From contig JBHENC010000001.1 of assembly GCA_046262295.1 (NCBI GenBank), positions 1-64,000 on the forward strand: a stretch of DNA of 64,000 nucleotides, in the 5' to 3' direction. Below are positions 55,834 through 64,000 of this stretch, in pieces. The number at the start of each line of letters is the position of its first letter. Positions within the stretch are counted from its first letter, which is position 1. The notes beneath the pieces were generated by a model. It saw only the letters and a program-made list of their open reading frames with translations, was not told the DNA's origin and did no database searches. Origin of the DNA: JBHENC01 sp046262295. GTDB taxonomy: Bacteria; Acidobacteriota; Blastocatellia; Pyrinomonadales; Pyrinomonadaceae. Made by a program: the position numbers and the translations under genes.

Positions 55834-57885
55834 CTACTCTCCGTTGTGTTCCGTTTGTGCGGCGGGTAATTGAATCGTAAAAATGGTGCCCGCGCCGACG
55901 GTTGATTGAACGTCCAGATGACCGTCGTGCTCTGCTACGATACCATAACAAACGGCGAGACCTAATCCCGTGCCGCGCCCGATTTCCTTTGTGGTGAAGA
56001 ACGGATCGAAGATTTTCGCCAGATGTTCGCGCGGGATGCCAACGCCTGTATCGCGTACTTCGATAAACACACTGTTGTTTTCGTCGCGCGCCGAGAGCGT
56101 GAGCGTGCCGCCGTCGGGCATCGCGTCAATCGCATTGGTCGCAAGCACGATCACGGCCTGCTGCAACTGCCCCTCATCGCCGTAGACAATCTGCAAATCG
56201 TCGGGCGTGACGGTGACGATCTTTATTTCCTGACCGCGCCGCTGATGCGCAAGAAGACGCGCCGTCGAAGCAATGACGGCGGAAAGATTAACGGGCACGT
56301 GCTGGCCTGCGCGCGTGCGGCTGAAATCCAGCAGGCCGTTGGTGATCATCTTGCAGCGAAAAGCTTCGGTGCGAATCAATTCCAGATATTCGCGCAGATC
56401 GTTGGCCTCCGGCGACGAATCGAACGCGCCTTCGCGGACGCGCGATTCGAGGGCTTCGGCGCAGGCGGAGATGGTTGCCAGCGGATTGTTGATTTCATGT
56501 ACGACACCGGCAGCGAGACGCCCGACGGCGGCCAGCTTTTCCGTGCGCGCGACGGCGCGGTTGGCCTCGACGCGCGTCGTGATGTCTTCGCCGACGGTGA
56601 TGACGTGCGACACTTCGCGGTCGCTTTCGGCGTGCATCGGAATCTTGCTGACGAGCCAGTGTGTTACCGTTCCGTCGGGCGACGTTGTTTCCTGTTCGAT
56701 GCGCTCGATGCGGCCTGTTTCAAAAGCGCGCGCAAACTCTTTTTCGAGCACTTCGCGCCGCTGCCGTGTGAGAACGTCGAAGATATTTCGCCCGAGCACC
56801 TGCTGGCGCGGAATGCCTTGCCCCCCAAGCTCACGATTGCGATTCCAGGCGACGACGTGATGCATACGATCAACCGCGTAGAGCGAGAGCGGCAGACTGT
56901 CAATAATCGCTTCGGTAAAGCGGCGCTGGGCTTCGGCTTCGGCGGTGCGGCGTTTGACTTCTTCCGCGAGGCTTTCGGAAGAAGCACGCGCCGCCGCATA
57001 CAGCGAAGAGATGTGCGCGGCCAGCGCGGCCTGTTGCGCAGCAGCGTCAACTAAACGCCACTCGGTTTCATTGCAATGCTCACGATGGTCGAAGCCGACG
57101 ATCAACGCGCCGCCCGCGCGTCCCTCGAACCAGAGCGGCGCAGCGTATTCAATCGCGTGCGTTTCATCGCGCAGCAGAAACTCTTCGCGTTCCTCTATCA
57201 ATTTTGAGGATACGGAAGCGGGCGCAAGAGCGAGCCACTTTGTTAGCCGATCCATATAAACGTGCGAGACGCCTTCGGCAATTCCTTCGCGGTCGAACAC
57301 GCAGACGGCATGGTTGCGCTCGTTAATGTTAATCACCGCCGCGCACATCACGGCGTTCGCCGCTTCGTAAGTTGCGCCCGCCACGCGGCGCACAATCTGT
57401 TCGGGTTCAAGGGCGCGCAAAAGATCGCGTCCTAAATCAGCCAGAAATCGCAGCTCACGATTGCTGCCGACGAGCGCGCGCGTTCTTTCGGCTGTTTGGA
57501 GATGCGCGCCGGTGCGCATCAGAAGTTCGCGCGCGCTGGACGGCTTGAGAATGTAATCGTCTGCGCCAGCGGCGAAGGCGTCAACTTTGCGCGCTTCATC
57601 GTCGCTTGCCGAGAGGATGACGATGGGCAGTTGCTTGGTCGTCGTTTGCGCACGCAGCAGGCGGCACAAGGCGAGGCCGTTGACGCCCGGCATCTCGATG
57701 TCGAGCACAATCAAATCGCAGTGTTCTTTGTGCAGTAGTCTTAATGCGGAAGGCGCGTCGGGTGCGGTAACGACGCGATGCCCCGCTTCCTCGAAAGTTC
57801 GGCGCAGGCGCTCGCGCTCGCGCGCATCGTCGTCAACGACGAGCAGCGTCGCCACATTCGCAGTCGTATCTTTCAAAGTAGGCAT
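55834..57885 (-). CDS. REC-GAF-PAS histidine kinase
   Basis: 683 residues from MPTLKD (the frame allows 694). In 694-residue numbering: REC with Asp73 (LIVLDIEMPG), a GAF-like domain (about 160-305), a coiled coil, PAS (about 335-450, SLPLSLYAVDRMHHVVAWNR), HisKA with His474 (AAGVVHEINNPLATIS) and HATPase_c (LATNAIDAMPDGGTL, DTGVGIPREHLAKIFDPFFT, GRGTGLGLAVCYGIV). It has no membrane segment, so it is a cytoplasmic sensor, possibly itself controlled through its receiver. It forms an operon with the sigma-54 response regulator. A promoter with TTGACA lies upstream. Confidence 0.92.
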   Translation of the reverse strand: MPTLKDTTANVATLLVVDDDARERERLRRTFEEAGHRVVTAPDAPSALRLLHKEHCDLIVLDIEMPGVNGLALCRLLRAQTTTKQLPIVILSASDDEARKVDAFAAGADDYILKPSSARELLMRTGAHLQTAERTRALVGSNRELRFLADLGRDLLRALEPEQIVRRVAGATYEAANAVMCAAVININERNHAVCVFDREGIAEGVSHVYMDRLTKWLALAPASVSSKLIEEREEFLLRDETHAIEYAAPLWFEGRAGGALIVGFDHREHCNETEWRLVDAAAQQAALAAHISSLYAAARASSESLAEEVKRRTAEAEAQRRFTEAIIDSLPLSLYAVDRMHHVVAWNRNRELGGQGIPRQQVLGRNIFDVLTRQRREVLEKEFARAFETGRIERIEQETTSPDGTVTHWLVSKIPMHAESDREVSHVITVGEDITTRVEANRAVARTEKLAAVGRLAAGVVHEINNPLATISACAEALESRVREGAFDSSPEANDLREYLELIRTEAFRCKMITNGLLDFSRTRAGQHVPVNLSAVIASTARLLAHQRRGQEIKIVTVTPDDLQIVYGDEGQLQQAVIVLATNAIDAMPDGGTLTLSARDENNSVFIEVRDTGVGIPREHLAKIFDPFFTTKEIGRGTGLGLAVCYGIVAEHDGHLDVQSTVGAGTIFTIQLPAAQTEHNGE

Positions 57886-58031
57886 CCGCTGGAATCTCCC
57901 GCCAGCAGTCGCGTTCAAGCAAAGGTTTCAAATAATCTGCTTGCCCGTGATGCGTCACAAACTTTTCGGCGCGGCGCTGATTGCTCGCATCCTTGAAAGG
58001 AACGGAGCGCGTCGGGCATCTCTCTTGGGGG

Positions 58032-58060
58032 ATTGAAAGCGAAGCCGGGGGGTTTGTCAA
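58032..58060 (-). promoter_or_regulatory. Promoter of the histidine kinase/response regulator operon
   Basis: On the minus strand TTGACA (58060-58055), 17 bases, TTCAAT (58037-58032). It lies in the 220-bp gap after the HD-GYP/GGDEF gene. Confidence 0.55.
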
Positions 58061-58137
58061 GAAGGCAAAATCTGCAAAGCGGACGCCGGACGCCTTGTGA
58101 CAGCATAAGTTTGCCGTCGGCGTAGCACGATCCGCTT

Positions 58138-60684
58138 CTAATTGATCGCCGTAGAAGTAAGCTTACCCATATGGATGTCAATTACCGTTTGAGCATCGCT
58201 CTCAGAGGTTGGGGAGACGGGGAGAGATTCCGTTTTCCGCCGCTGCTTGTGCTCGGATTTGGCGGAATACATCGCTTGGTCGGCGGCGATCAAAAGCTGG
58301 TCGAGCGTTTCGCCGTCCGCGCCGTAGGTGGCTGCGCCGATGCTGATGCCGACGCGCGCCCGCTGGCTGCCGCGCACGTGCAGGGAAAAGGTCGTGACCG
58401 CGCGCTCGATGCGTTCATGCAATTCAGCGACTTGCGCGCCCGACAAATCCTGCACGACGGCGACGAATTCATCGCCCGCATAGCGCGCCAGAAAATCGTA
58501 CTCGCGTAGTTGCGTCTGGAGAATGCCCGACACTTCGCGCAGCATTTGATCGCCCGTCTTGTGGCCGAACGTATCGTTGACCTGCTTGAAGTCGTCGAGG
58601 TCGAGCATCACCACTTGAAAGGGACGCCCGGAGCGACGCGCGCGCGAAGCTTCCTGCTCAAAGCGCACGTACATCGCGCGGGCGTTGGGCAGTCCCGTCA
58701 GCGAATCCGTCAACGCATTGGATTCGGCTTCGGCGTGGTGCATGGCGTTGGCGAGCGCGTCCGAAGCGAGATGCGCAACGGTGTCGAGAAGGCGCAGATG
58801 CTCATCCGTGTAGTCGTTGAGTTCATTCGAATAAACGCACAGAGCGCCGAGCAATCGCTCGTCTTTGAAAAGCGGCAACGCGGCCATCGAACGGTATTCG
58901 CCATCTGCCGAATTCAAATTGACATCTACGAAATCAAGCGCCGGATCAATACGATTAATCGCGCGGCGATTGGCGAGCACAAAGCCTGTGACGCCTTCGC
59001 CGGGCGCGACGCACCGCGACCGCAACGCCTCTGCGTTGGTTCCGGCAACGTGTGCCGCCGTCGCGTAACCTTTCAATTCGTCATACAAATAAACGGCGCA
59101 GGTATTGAACGGCACGATGTGGCCGACCTTGTTGACGAGAATCGAAAGCGTGTCTTCGATGTCCAGCGACGAGCCGAAGGTACGCGCGATTTCATAAAGC
59201 GCGTAGACTTCGCTATGCGCATTCTTGATCTGCTCAAGGTGCGCGGTTGACGAAGCGCGCACTTTGCTTCTGGCAATCTCGGCGGGCGTCAGTGCGCGCG
59301 GTTTGAGATTCTCTTCGACAAGCGTTTGCTGGTCTAAGTTAAGCGCGCCGATCTCCGCTTCAAACTGCGGCAAATGTTCGAGAAACGAATCTACGATGTG
59401 CGGATCGAAATGTTTGCCCGCGCCCCGCAACAATAGTGCGCTCGCTTCCTCGCGCGTCATGCCGCGCCGGTACGGGCGGTCTTCGCGCACCGAATCGAAG
59501 CAATCAACGACGGAAAGAATGCGCGCCGTAATCGGAATCTCTTCGCCCTTCAAGCCGTCCGGGTAGCCGCGTCCATCCCACTGTTCGTGATGATGGCGCA
59601 CAATCGGCACGACCGGATACGGGAAATCAACGCGCTCCAGAATCAACGCACCGACTGTCGTATGCACCTTCATTTTCTCAAACTCTGCGGCGGACAATCT
59701 GCCCGGCTTGTTCAAGATATGATCCGGCACGGCGAGTTTGCCGACATCGTGCAGCAACGCACCGGCCTTGAGCGCCTCGATCTCTTTGGCGGAGAGATTA
59801 AAGAGTTGCCCCATTCCGGCGGCGTAGATTTGCACGCGGCGAACATGGCAATGCGTCGTTTGATCTTTGGCGTCAATGGCGGTGGCGAGTGCTTCGACGG
59901 TCGCCAGATGCAGGCGGCTCAGTTCCGCCGCTTCGCGCGTTTTTTCATTCACGCGCTCGAAATAAACTTTGTACGTCGCATAGGTCGCCGCGATCACGGG
60001 AATGCTTAAAGCGACGTAGAGGAAGCCGAAGCGCGAGACGGCTTCATAGATTACGCAGGTGGCGACGCCCGCCGCGAAAAACGTCCACGAAGTCCACAGA
60101 TAACCGTCGCGCCAGAATTTCAGAATCGAACTGCGGCTCTTCAAAGCGCACACGGTCGCCACCGCCAGCCCGTTGAGCAGATATTGCACAATGGTCATCA
60201 CCAGCAGCGGCACGGCGAGTTGATCCAGACGCACCGGCGCGACGTGCAACGGCACAGCGGTGATTTGCGAGTAGGCGGCGAGCGTAAAATAAAAAGTGTT
60301 TCCGGCAATGAACACGGTGACGGCCATCATCGCAGGCCCCCACATCCAACTGGAAGCGCGCTTGCTGGTGCGTTTCGCACTGACATACGAATCAACGACG
60401 CCGAGCACAATCGCCGCAGGAACGCCCAGTACAAGAACGCTGAGAAAAATAAAAGTGTCGCCCGCCGTCATGCTGGCGTTCGTGTTCGGAATGCGAATCG
60501 GATAAAAGCCCGCGACGATGACGAGGCTGATGAGCGCGAGAAACTGCGCCCACTCGCCCGTCGTAAAAGCGAGACAATGATACAGCCCCCAGACGCCCGT
60601 TAAAGCTCCGGCGGCGACCGTCACAGACCAGTAGAGCTTGGCCGCGCGGTTGTAATCAGACATCTCTATGAATTTCACTCGCAC
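58138..60684 (-). CDS. Membrane HD-GYP/GAF/GGDEF c-di-GMP protein
   Basis: 848 residues. About seven membrane segments (15-240) form the sensor. An HD-GYP phosphodiesterase domain follows, with LLHDVGK (His312-Asp313) and HHHEQWDGRGYPDGLKGEEI. Next come a GAF domain (about 490-645) and a C-terminal GGDEF domain with signature AGDEF at 736-740 (the Ala-variant is usually active) and an I-site RxxD (Arg727-Asp730) five residues before it. Both c-di-GMP synthesis and breakdown motifs look intact, so the output direction must depend on the signal. MSDYN at 60663 is an alternative start. Confidence 0.92.
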   Translation of the reverse strand: MRVKFIEMSDYNRAAKLYWSVTVAAGALTGVWGLYHCLAFTTGEWAQFLALISLVIVAGFYPIRIPNTNASMTAGDTFIFLSVLVLGVPAAIVLGVVDSYVSAKRTSKRASSWMWGPAMMAVTVFIAGNTFYFTLAAYSQITAVPLHVAPVRLDQLAVPLLVMTIVQYLLNGLAVATVCALKSRSSILKFWRDGYLWTSWTFFAAGVATCVIYEAVSRFGFLYVALSIPVIAATYATYKVYFERVNEKTREAAELSRLHLATVEALATAIDAKDQTTHCHVRRVQIYAAGMGQLFNLSAKEIEALKAGALLHDVGKLAVPDHILNKPGRLSAAEFEKMKVHTTVGALILERVDFPYPVVPIVRHHHEQWDGRGYPDGLKGEEIPITARILSVVDCFDSVREDRPYRRGMTREEASALLLRGAGKHFDPHIVDSFLEHLPQFEAEIGALNLDQQTLVEENLKPRALTPAEIARSKVRASSTAHLEQIKNAHSEVYALYEIARTFGSSLDIEDTLSILVNKVGHIVPFNTCAVYLYDELKGYATAAHVAGTNAEALRSRCVAPGEGVTGFVLANRRAINRIDPALDFVDVNLNSADGEYRSMAALPLFKDERLLGALCVYSNELNDYTDEHLRLLDTVAHLASDALANAMHHAEAESNALTDSLTGLPNARAMYVRFEQEASRARRSGRPFQVVMLDLDDFKQVNDTFGHKTGDQMLREVSGILQTQLREYDFLARYAGDEFVAVVQDLSGAQVAELHERIERAVTTFSLHVRGSQRARVGISIGAATYGADGETLDQLLIAADQAMYSAKSEHKQRRKTESLPVSPTSESDAQTVIDIHMGKLTSTAIN

Positions 60685-60797
60685 GTCTCCGATCCTTCAA
60701 CCCTTGTATTCGCCGGAACACTCTCGCAAAGCTCACGATCATTTTTGAGTGCAGAGTTCGACGGCGCGTTTCCGATTCTCCAGACTATATGTCCGTC

Positions 60798-60840
60798 GCC
60801 GGAAGCATTGCTTGGGAGCAAATCAAGCAACGCTTCCGGC
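60798..60840. repeat. 17-bp inverted repeat hairpin
   Basis: GCCGGAAGCATTGCTTG (60798-60814) and CAAGCAACGCTTCCGGC (60824-60840) pair with one mismatch around a 9-base loop. It lies in the 743-bp gap between the divergent HD-GYP/GGDEF and MFS genes. The rest of that gap shows no gene or RNA I can support. Confidence 0.65.
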
Positions 60841-61427
60841 GCTGGGACGGGGCAAGCAGCGGGCATCTCTTTCGCGTGGCAATCGCCCGCCTGTTTGGGG
60901 TGAGAGTTCGTGCCGAGCGCCTTTTCGCACTATTCAGTTCAGGTGCTCTTTCGTTTTCAAAGTGGCGCGGCTGTCGAACCCTGTGCGGAGGATTCGTGAA
61001 GCGCCGCGAAGCGCCTCGAGCCGCGCTCTCTTCCTTAACAACCTGCGTGCCGCGCCGCCAAAGGCTTCCAGAAAACGTACCAAACCGCCTGAACACTATA
61101 CTTACGGCGAATCAAGCGTATTCCACGTCGTAATGCTGCCGGAGCGTAATGGTCAGGCTGACAGGTCACTCTGACGATGCCGGTCAGATTTACGATAAGC
61201 AACTGTGCTTCACTGAAGGGATCGTCTCAAAATTCGATGCGGAGGATAGTTGGCGGGACAAGTCCTGCTCCTATCGGTTTTGAGATTGCTTCCGAGTTGA
61301 CACGCATCGGCGCGACGATGCACCCTTTGGGCGTCAGGCGATGACGATTCTTTTCCGAATCCGGGAAGCTTCGTCGTCGAAAATATTTATCGCGGGTTTC
61401 AAGCGCAGGACGGTTTTGCAGAACACG

Positions 61428-62774
61428 ATGACAAAGAGCACGCAGGCTCACGAAACATCTTCCGGCTACATGGAGTTGCTGCGCGGCAATCGCAACTTTC
61501 GTTTGCTCTGGCTGGGGCAAGTCGTCAGTCAGCTCGGCGATTGGTTCGATACCATCGCCGTCTATACCATCGTCCTGCACTTAACGGGATCGGGGCGCGC
61601 CATCGGGCTGGTGCTGGTGGCGCGCTTTGTGCCGAGTTTTCTGGCGGGGCCGCTGTCGGGCGTGGTCGCAGACAGGTTCAGCCGTCGCCGTATTATGATC
61701 GCGTCGGATGTGGGGCGCGCCGTCATCGTGCTCGGCTTTCTTTTCATACGCCGCCCGGATCAGATGTGGATCGTTTACGCGCTATCGGTTCTGCAATTAA
61801 CTTTTTCGACTTTCTTTGAACCGGCGAAGACGGCGGTCATTCCGTCCATCGTGCAGCAACGCGAATTGGTCGCCGCCAACGCGGTGTCCACCGTGACGTG
61901 GTCTGTGATGCTGACGCTGGGCGCGGCTGCCGGTGGCCTTGTCACGGGACTCTTCGGCACAAACGCCGCCTTCATACTCGACTCGCTGACATACATCGCG
62001 TCCGCCGTGTTGATCTCGAGAGTGCGTTTTCCAAAACGTGCGCCGCGTCCCGCGAAATCCAGATTCACTTTCGGCAAGGCGCTCGGAATCACGGACACGT
62101 TCGAGGGAATGCGTTACGTTGCAGGGCGCCCGCGCGTGCTGGCGCTGCTGCTCGTCAAGCCCGCATGGGGTTTGGGCGGCGGCGTGCTGACGTTGCTGGC
62201 GGTCTTCGGCGAAAAGGTGTTTCCCGTTGCCGGTCAAGCGGGCTACGGCATCGGCATACTGTATGCGGCGCGCGGCATCGGCACGGCGCTCGGCCCCATC
62301 GCGGCGAAGCGTCTGGCGGGCGAGCGGCGCACGGCGATGCAAATTTTTATCGGCGTCGGGTTCTTCGTCGGCGGCGTCTTCTACATCGCGTTTGCGACGG
62401 CGCGCAGCTTGCCGCTGGCAATTCCGTTGCTGATGCTCGCGCACACGGGCGGCAGCGTGATCTGGGTCTTCTCGACGGTGCTATTACAGATTTCGGTTGA
62501 AGACGAATTTCGCGGGCGCGTGTTCGCCGCCGAGTTAGCGTTGCTGACGCTAATGATGGCCGCGTCGAATTATCTGACGGGCGAACTGCTCGACCGCTTT
62601 CATCTTTCGCCGCGCGTGGTGACGATCGGCATGGGACTTATCTTTCTGCTGCCCGGCGTCGCATGGTTTGCGACAAGGCGTTGGTGGGACGACGGCGGGC
62701 GCGGCGAAACGATTCCGCACGAAACCATCGAGATGATCGAAGCGAGCACGCCGCCGGAAGCAAAAGCAATTTAG
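61428..62774 (+). CDS. MFS transporter (EntS/MFS_3-type)
   Basis: 448 residues from MTKSTQAH, about twelve membrane segments. LLWLGQVVSQLGDWFDTIAV, FVPSFLAGPLSGVVADRFSR (the loop 2-3 motif G-x3-D-R) and the centre VIPSIVQQRELVAANAVSTV are typical of the MFS_3/EntS-like exporters. A drug, siderophore or metabolite exporter is likely; substrate unknown. The frame extends upstream to 61341 with no family support. Confidence 0.87.
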   Translation: MTKSTQAHETSSGYMELLRGNRNFRLLWLGQVVSQLGDWFDTIAVYTIVLHLTGSGRAIGLVLVARFVPSFLAGPLSGVVADRFSRRRIMIASDVGRAVIVLGFLFIRRPDQMWIVYALSVLQLTFSTFFEPAKTAVIPSIVQQRELVAANAVSTVTWSVMLTLGAAAGGLVTGLFGTNAAFILDSLTYIASAVLISRVRFPKRAPRPAKSRFTFGKALGITDTFEGMRYVAGRPRVLALLLVKPAWGLGGGVLTLLAVFGEKVFPVAGQAGYGIGILYAARGIGTALGPIAAKRLAGERRTAMQIFIGVGFFVGGVFYIAFATARSLPLAIPLLMLAHTGGSVIWVFSTVLLQISVEDEFRGRVFAAELALLTLMMAASNYLTGELLDRFHLSPRVVTIGMGLIFLLPGVAWFATRRWWDDGGRGETIPHETIEMIEASTPPEAKAI

Positions 62775-62863
62775 GTTTTCGACGCGCGTTCATTTGAAGA
62801 CGAATAACTGAAGATACACAGGCAGGTGTTCGTTAAAGAACCTCTACGCAAAAGATAACCGGG

Positions 62864-63520
62864 ATGGAACACAGCACCGAAGAGATAATTGAAGCACGCC
62901 GCTTGCGCGCGGAGATTGCCGTCTCCGATTTCGAGCATGCGGCGTGGAACACAGCGCGTGCAGTTTATTTAACACACTACTGGTCTGGCGAAGCTGCACC
63001 GCCGGAGCGCCATGCGGAAGCGCGCCTGCTCTGGTCTGATGCGGCGTTACTGGTTCGCTTTGTTTGCGCGCAAGCCGAGCCGTTGGTGATGAATCAAACG
63101 CCGCACACTGATGCGAAGACCGTCGGCCTCTGGGATCGTGACGTGTGTGAACTCTTTGTTGCGCCGGACACGAACGCGCCGGAGAGATATTTCGAGTTTG
63201 AAGCCGCCCCGACCGGCGAGTGGCTCGATCTATCGCTTCATAAGACTGCGGCGCGGCGCGAAACCGATTGGCAGTATGAATCTGGAATGAGCATCGCAAC
63301 GCGCATCCGTGAAGACATGGTGATGATTGCGATGCGTGTGCCCTGGACGGCGTTCGGGATGGGGAAGGCGCCGCAGATAGAATCGTGTTGGCGCGCGAAT
63401 CTGTTTCGCTGCATCGGAGCGGGAGCAGGGCGCGGCTATCTGGCGTGGAGGCCGACGCATACCGCCCAGCCGAACTTTCATGTGCCGGAATCATTCGGCT
63501 GGCTGTGCTTCAAAGATTGA
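62864..63520 (+). CDS. Carbohydrate-binding family 9-like protein
   Basis: 218 residues of the CBM9-like beta-sandwich. ARLLWSDAALLVRFVCAQAE, GLWDRDVCELFVAPDTN, RYFEFEAAPTGEWLDLSLHK, VPWTAFGM and CWRANLFRCIGA (with WRPTHTAQPNFHVPESFGWLCF at the end) are diagnostic. There is no signal peptide. Stand-alone members are common and of unknown role; sugar binding is inferred from the fold. Confidence 0.85.
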   Translation: MEHSTEEIIEARRLRAEIAVSDFEHAAWNTARAVYLTHYWSGEAAPPERHAEARLLWSDAALLVRFVCAQAEPLVMNQTPHTDAKTVGLWDRDVCELFVAPDTNAPERYFEFEAAPTGEWLDLSLHKTAARRETDWQYESGMSIATRIREDMVMIAMRVPWTAFGMGKAPQIESCWRANLFRCIGAGAGRGYLAWRPTHTAQPNFHVPESFGWLCFKD

Positions 63521-63539
63521 GGCGCTTGCTTGTAGGATT

Positions 63540-63986
63540 TTATTTCACGTCGCCGCGTGCGAGCGTTTGCAGATACGCGGCGAACTGCAATTGATCGCCC
63601 ACTTCAAGGAGATGCACGCCGAGCAGATAAATCATCTCGCCTGCTTCGCCGTCGAGCCGTTCGTAGCGCACGACGCGGGCGCGCACGGAAAGCGTCTGGC
63701 CTGCGGCAAGTTCGATATTGATTTCAAGGTGGCGATCCTGATTCGTCAGGTAATGCTCGCCGATGCGTATCGCGGGCAGCGCAAGCGCTAAGCCTGTTGC
63801 GCTAATGTCCAGCGTATGGCCTTCGAGCGCGGCGGAGCGTTTGCGTTCGTCGTCGTTCGCGCGTACAGCCTTCGCGTCTATCAAGCAGACGGCGACGGGC
63901 AGGCGCGCTTGATAACGCTTTGCGCGGCGACGGTTGCCCACAAACTCGCGCAAGCGTCCCGCGATGGCACGTATTATTTCCGGCAT
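63540..63986 (-). CDS. PilZ-domain protein
   Basis: 148 residues. RRRAKRYQARLPVAV carries the PilZ RxxxR motif and LDISATGLALAL the DxSxxG motif, together the c-di-GMP-binding signature; strands INIELAAGQTLSVRARVVRY and YLLGVHLLEV complete the barrel. It is probably a c-di-GMP receptor and lies 3 kb from the HD-GYP/GGDEF gene. It is convergent with the CBM9-like gene (19 bp apart). Confidence 0.85.
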   Translation of the reverse strand: MPEIIRAIAGRLREFVGNRRRAKRYQARLPVAVCLIDAKAVRANDDERKRSAALEGHTLDISATGLALALPAIRIGEHYLTNQDRHLEINIELAAGQTLSVRARVVRYERLDGEAGEMIYLLGVHLLEVGDQLQFAAYLQTLARGDVK

Positions 63987-64000
63987 CTCACCATTAACCT

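Noticed and set aside
57919..58137. c-di-GMP riboswitch near the signalling genes
   Set aside because: The conserved core and tetraloop-receptor elements are not present; only a promoter is seen.
61227..61580. Minus-strand frame of about 117 codons
   Set aside because: It overlaps the start of the MFS transporter gene and resembles no protein family.

Overview
The window looks like a chromosomal segment of an Acidobacteriota bacterium, probably class Blastocatellia (Pyrinomonadales-like). This is an inference from gene content and style: a winged-helix/TolB-like/TPR regulator, a very large Asp-box (VPS10/sortilin-like) secreted protein, many secreted small-domain proteins, an Asn-rich lipoprotein, GC-rich coding DNA and mostly minus-strand operons. 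No rRNA, tRNA, CRISPR array, phage or transposase gene was seen.

Layout. 1-4.5 kb: PIN fragment, SRPBCC protein, M14 carboxypeptidase, zinc ribbon. 4.5-15.6 kb: nitrogen and polyamine genes (glnE, glnA, speA, a speY-type deoxyhypusine-synthase homologue). Two integron-type gene cassettes sit between glnE and glnA. 15.5-17.5 kb: a 2 kb islet flanked by a 24-bp repeat of the speY 3' end, carrying a frameshifted secreted protein. 17.5-29.5 kb: phosphatase/TPR pair, thrC, HAD hydrolase, cyclophilin, Asp-box protein with a retropepsin-like protease. 29.6-35.2 kb: accessory stretch with a third cassette, NTF2-like proteins, the winged-helix/TPR regulator, another attC with a decayed hicBA pair, and a DinB protein. 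35.3-39.5 kb: four-gene glycosyltransferase/epimerase operon. 39.5-48.9 kb: a GrdB-family selenoprotein, lipoproteins, two DUF417 membrane proteins, a radical SAM protein, a methyltransferase, a sulfite-oxidase-fold molybdoenzyme and a DsbA/FrnE-type selenoprotein. 49-54 kb: alpha/beta hydrolase, phenylalanine hydroxylase with a long leader, LLM flavin monooxygenase, ATP-grasp ligase and XRE-cupin regulator. 54-64 kb: signalling block (sigma-54 response regulator, multidomain histidine kinase, HD-GYP/GGDEF protein, PilZ protein), an MFS exporter and a CBM9-like protein.

The main discoveries are four. (1) phhA (Phe to Tyr) is preceded by a complete-looking transcription attenuator: promoter, 35-residue leader peptide with five consecutive Tyr codons, a pause hairpin, a possible antiterminator and a strong terminator. 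This would let tyrosine supply control phenylalanine hydroxylase. (2) Two genes carry an in-frame TGA exactly at the redox Cys of a CxxC motif. In both, a 7-bp stem with a GG-starting triloop lies at nearly the same distance downstream, so both are probably selenoproteins that ordinary annotation would split or truncate. (3) Three attC sites with canonical architecture, two of them with matching 5' cassette boundaries, show integron cassettes lodged in this chromosome without an integrase in view. (4) A family of intergenic inverted repeats is built from tandem heptamers.

Functional links: GlnE and the Tyr401-bearing GlnA form an adenylylation pair. SpeA and SpeY suggest homospermidine synthesis if an agmatinase exists elsewhere. 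The HD-GYP/GGDEF and PilZ proteins imply c-di-GMP signalling.
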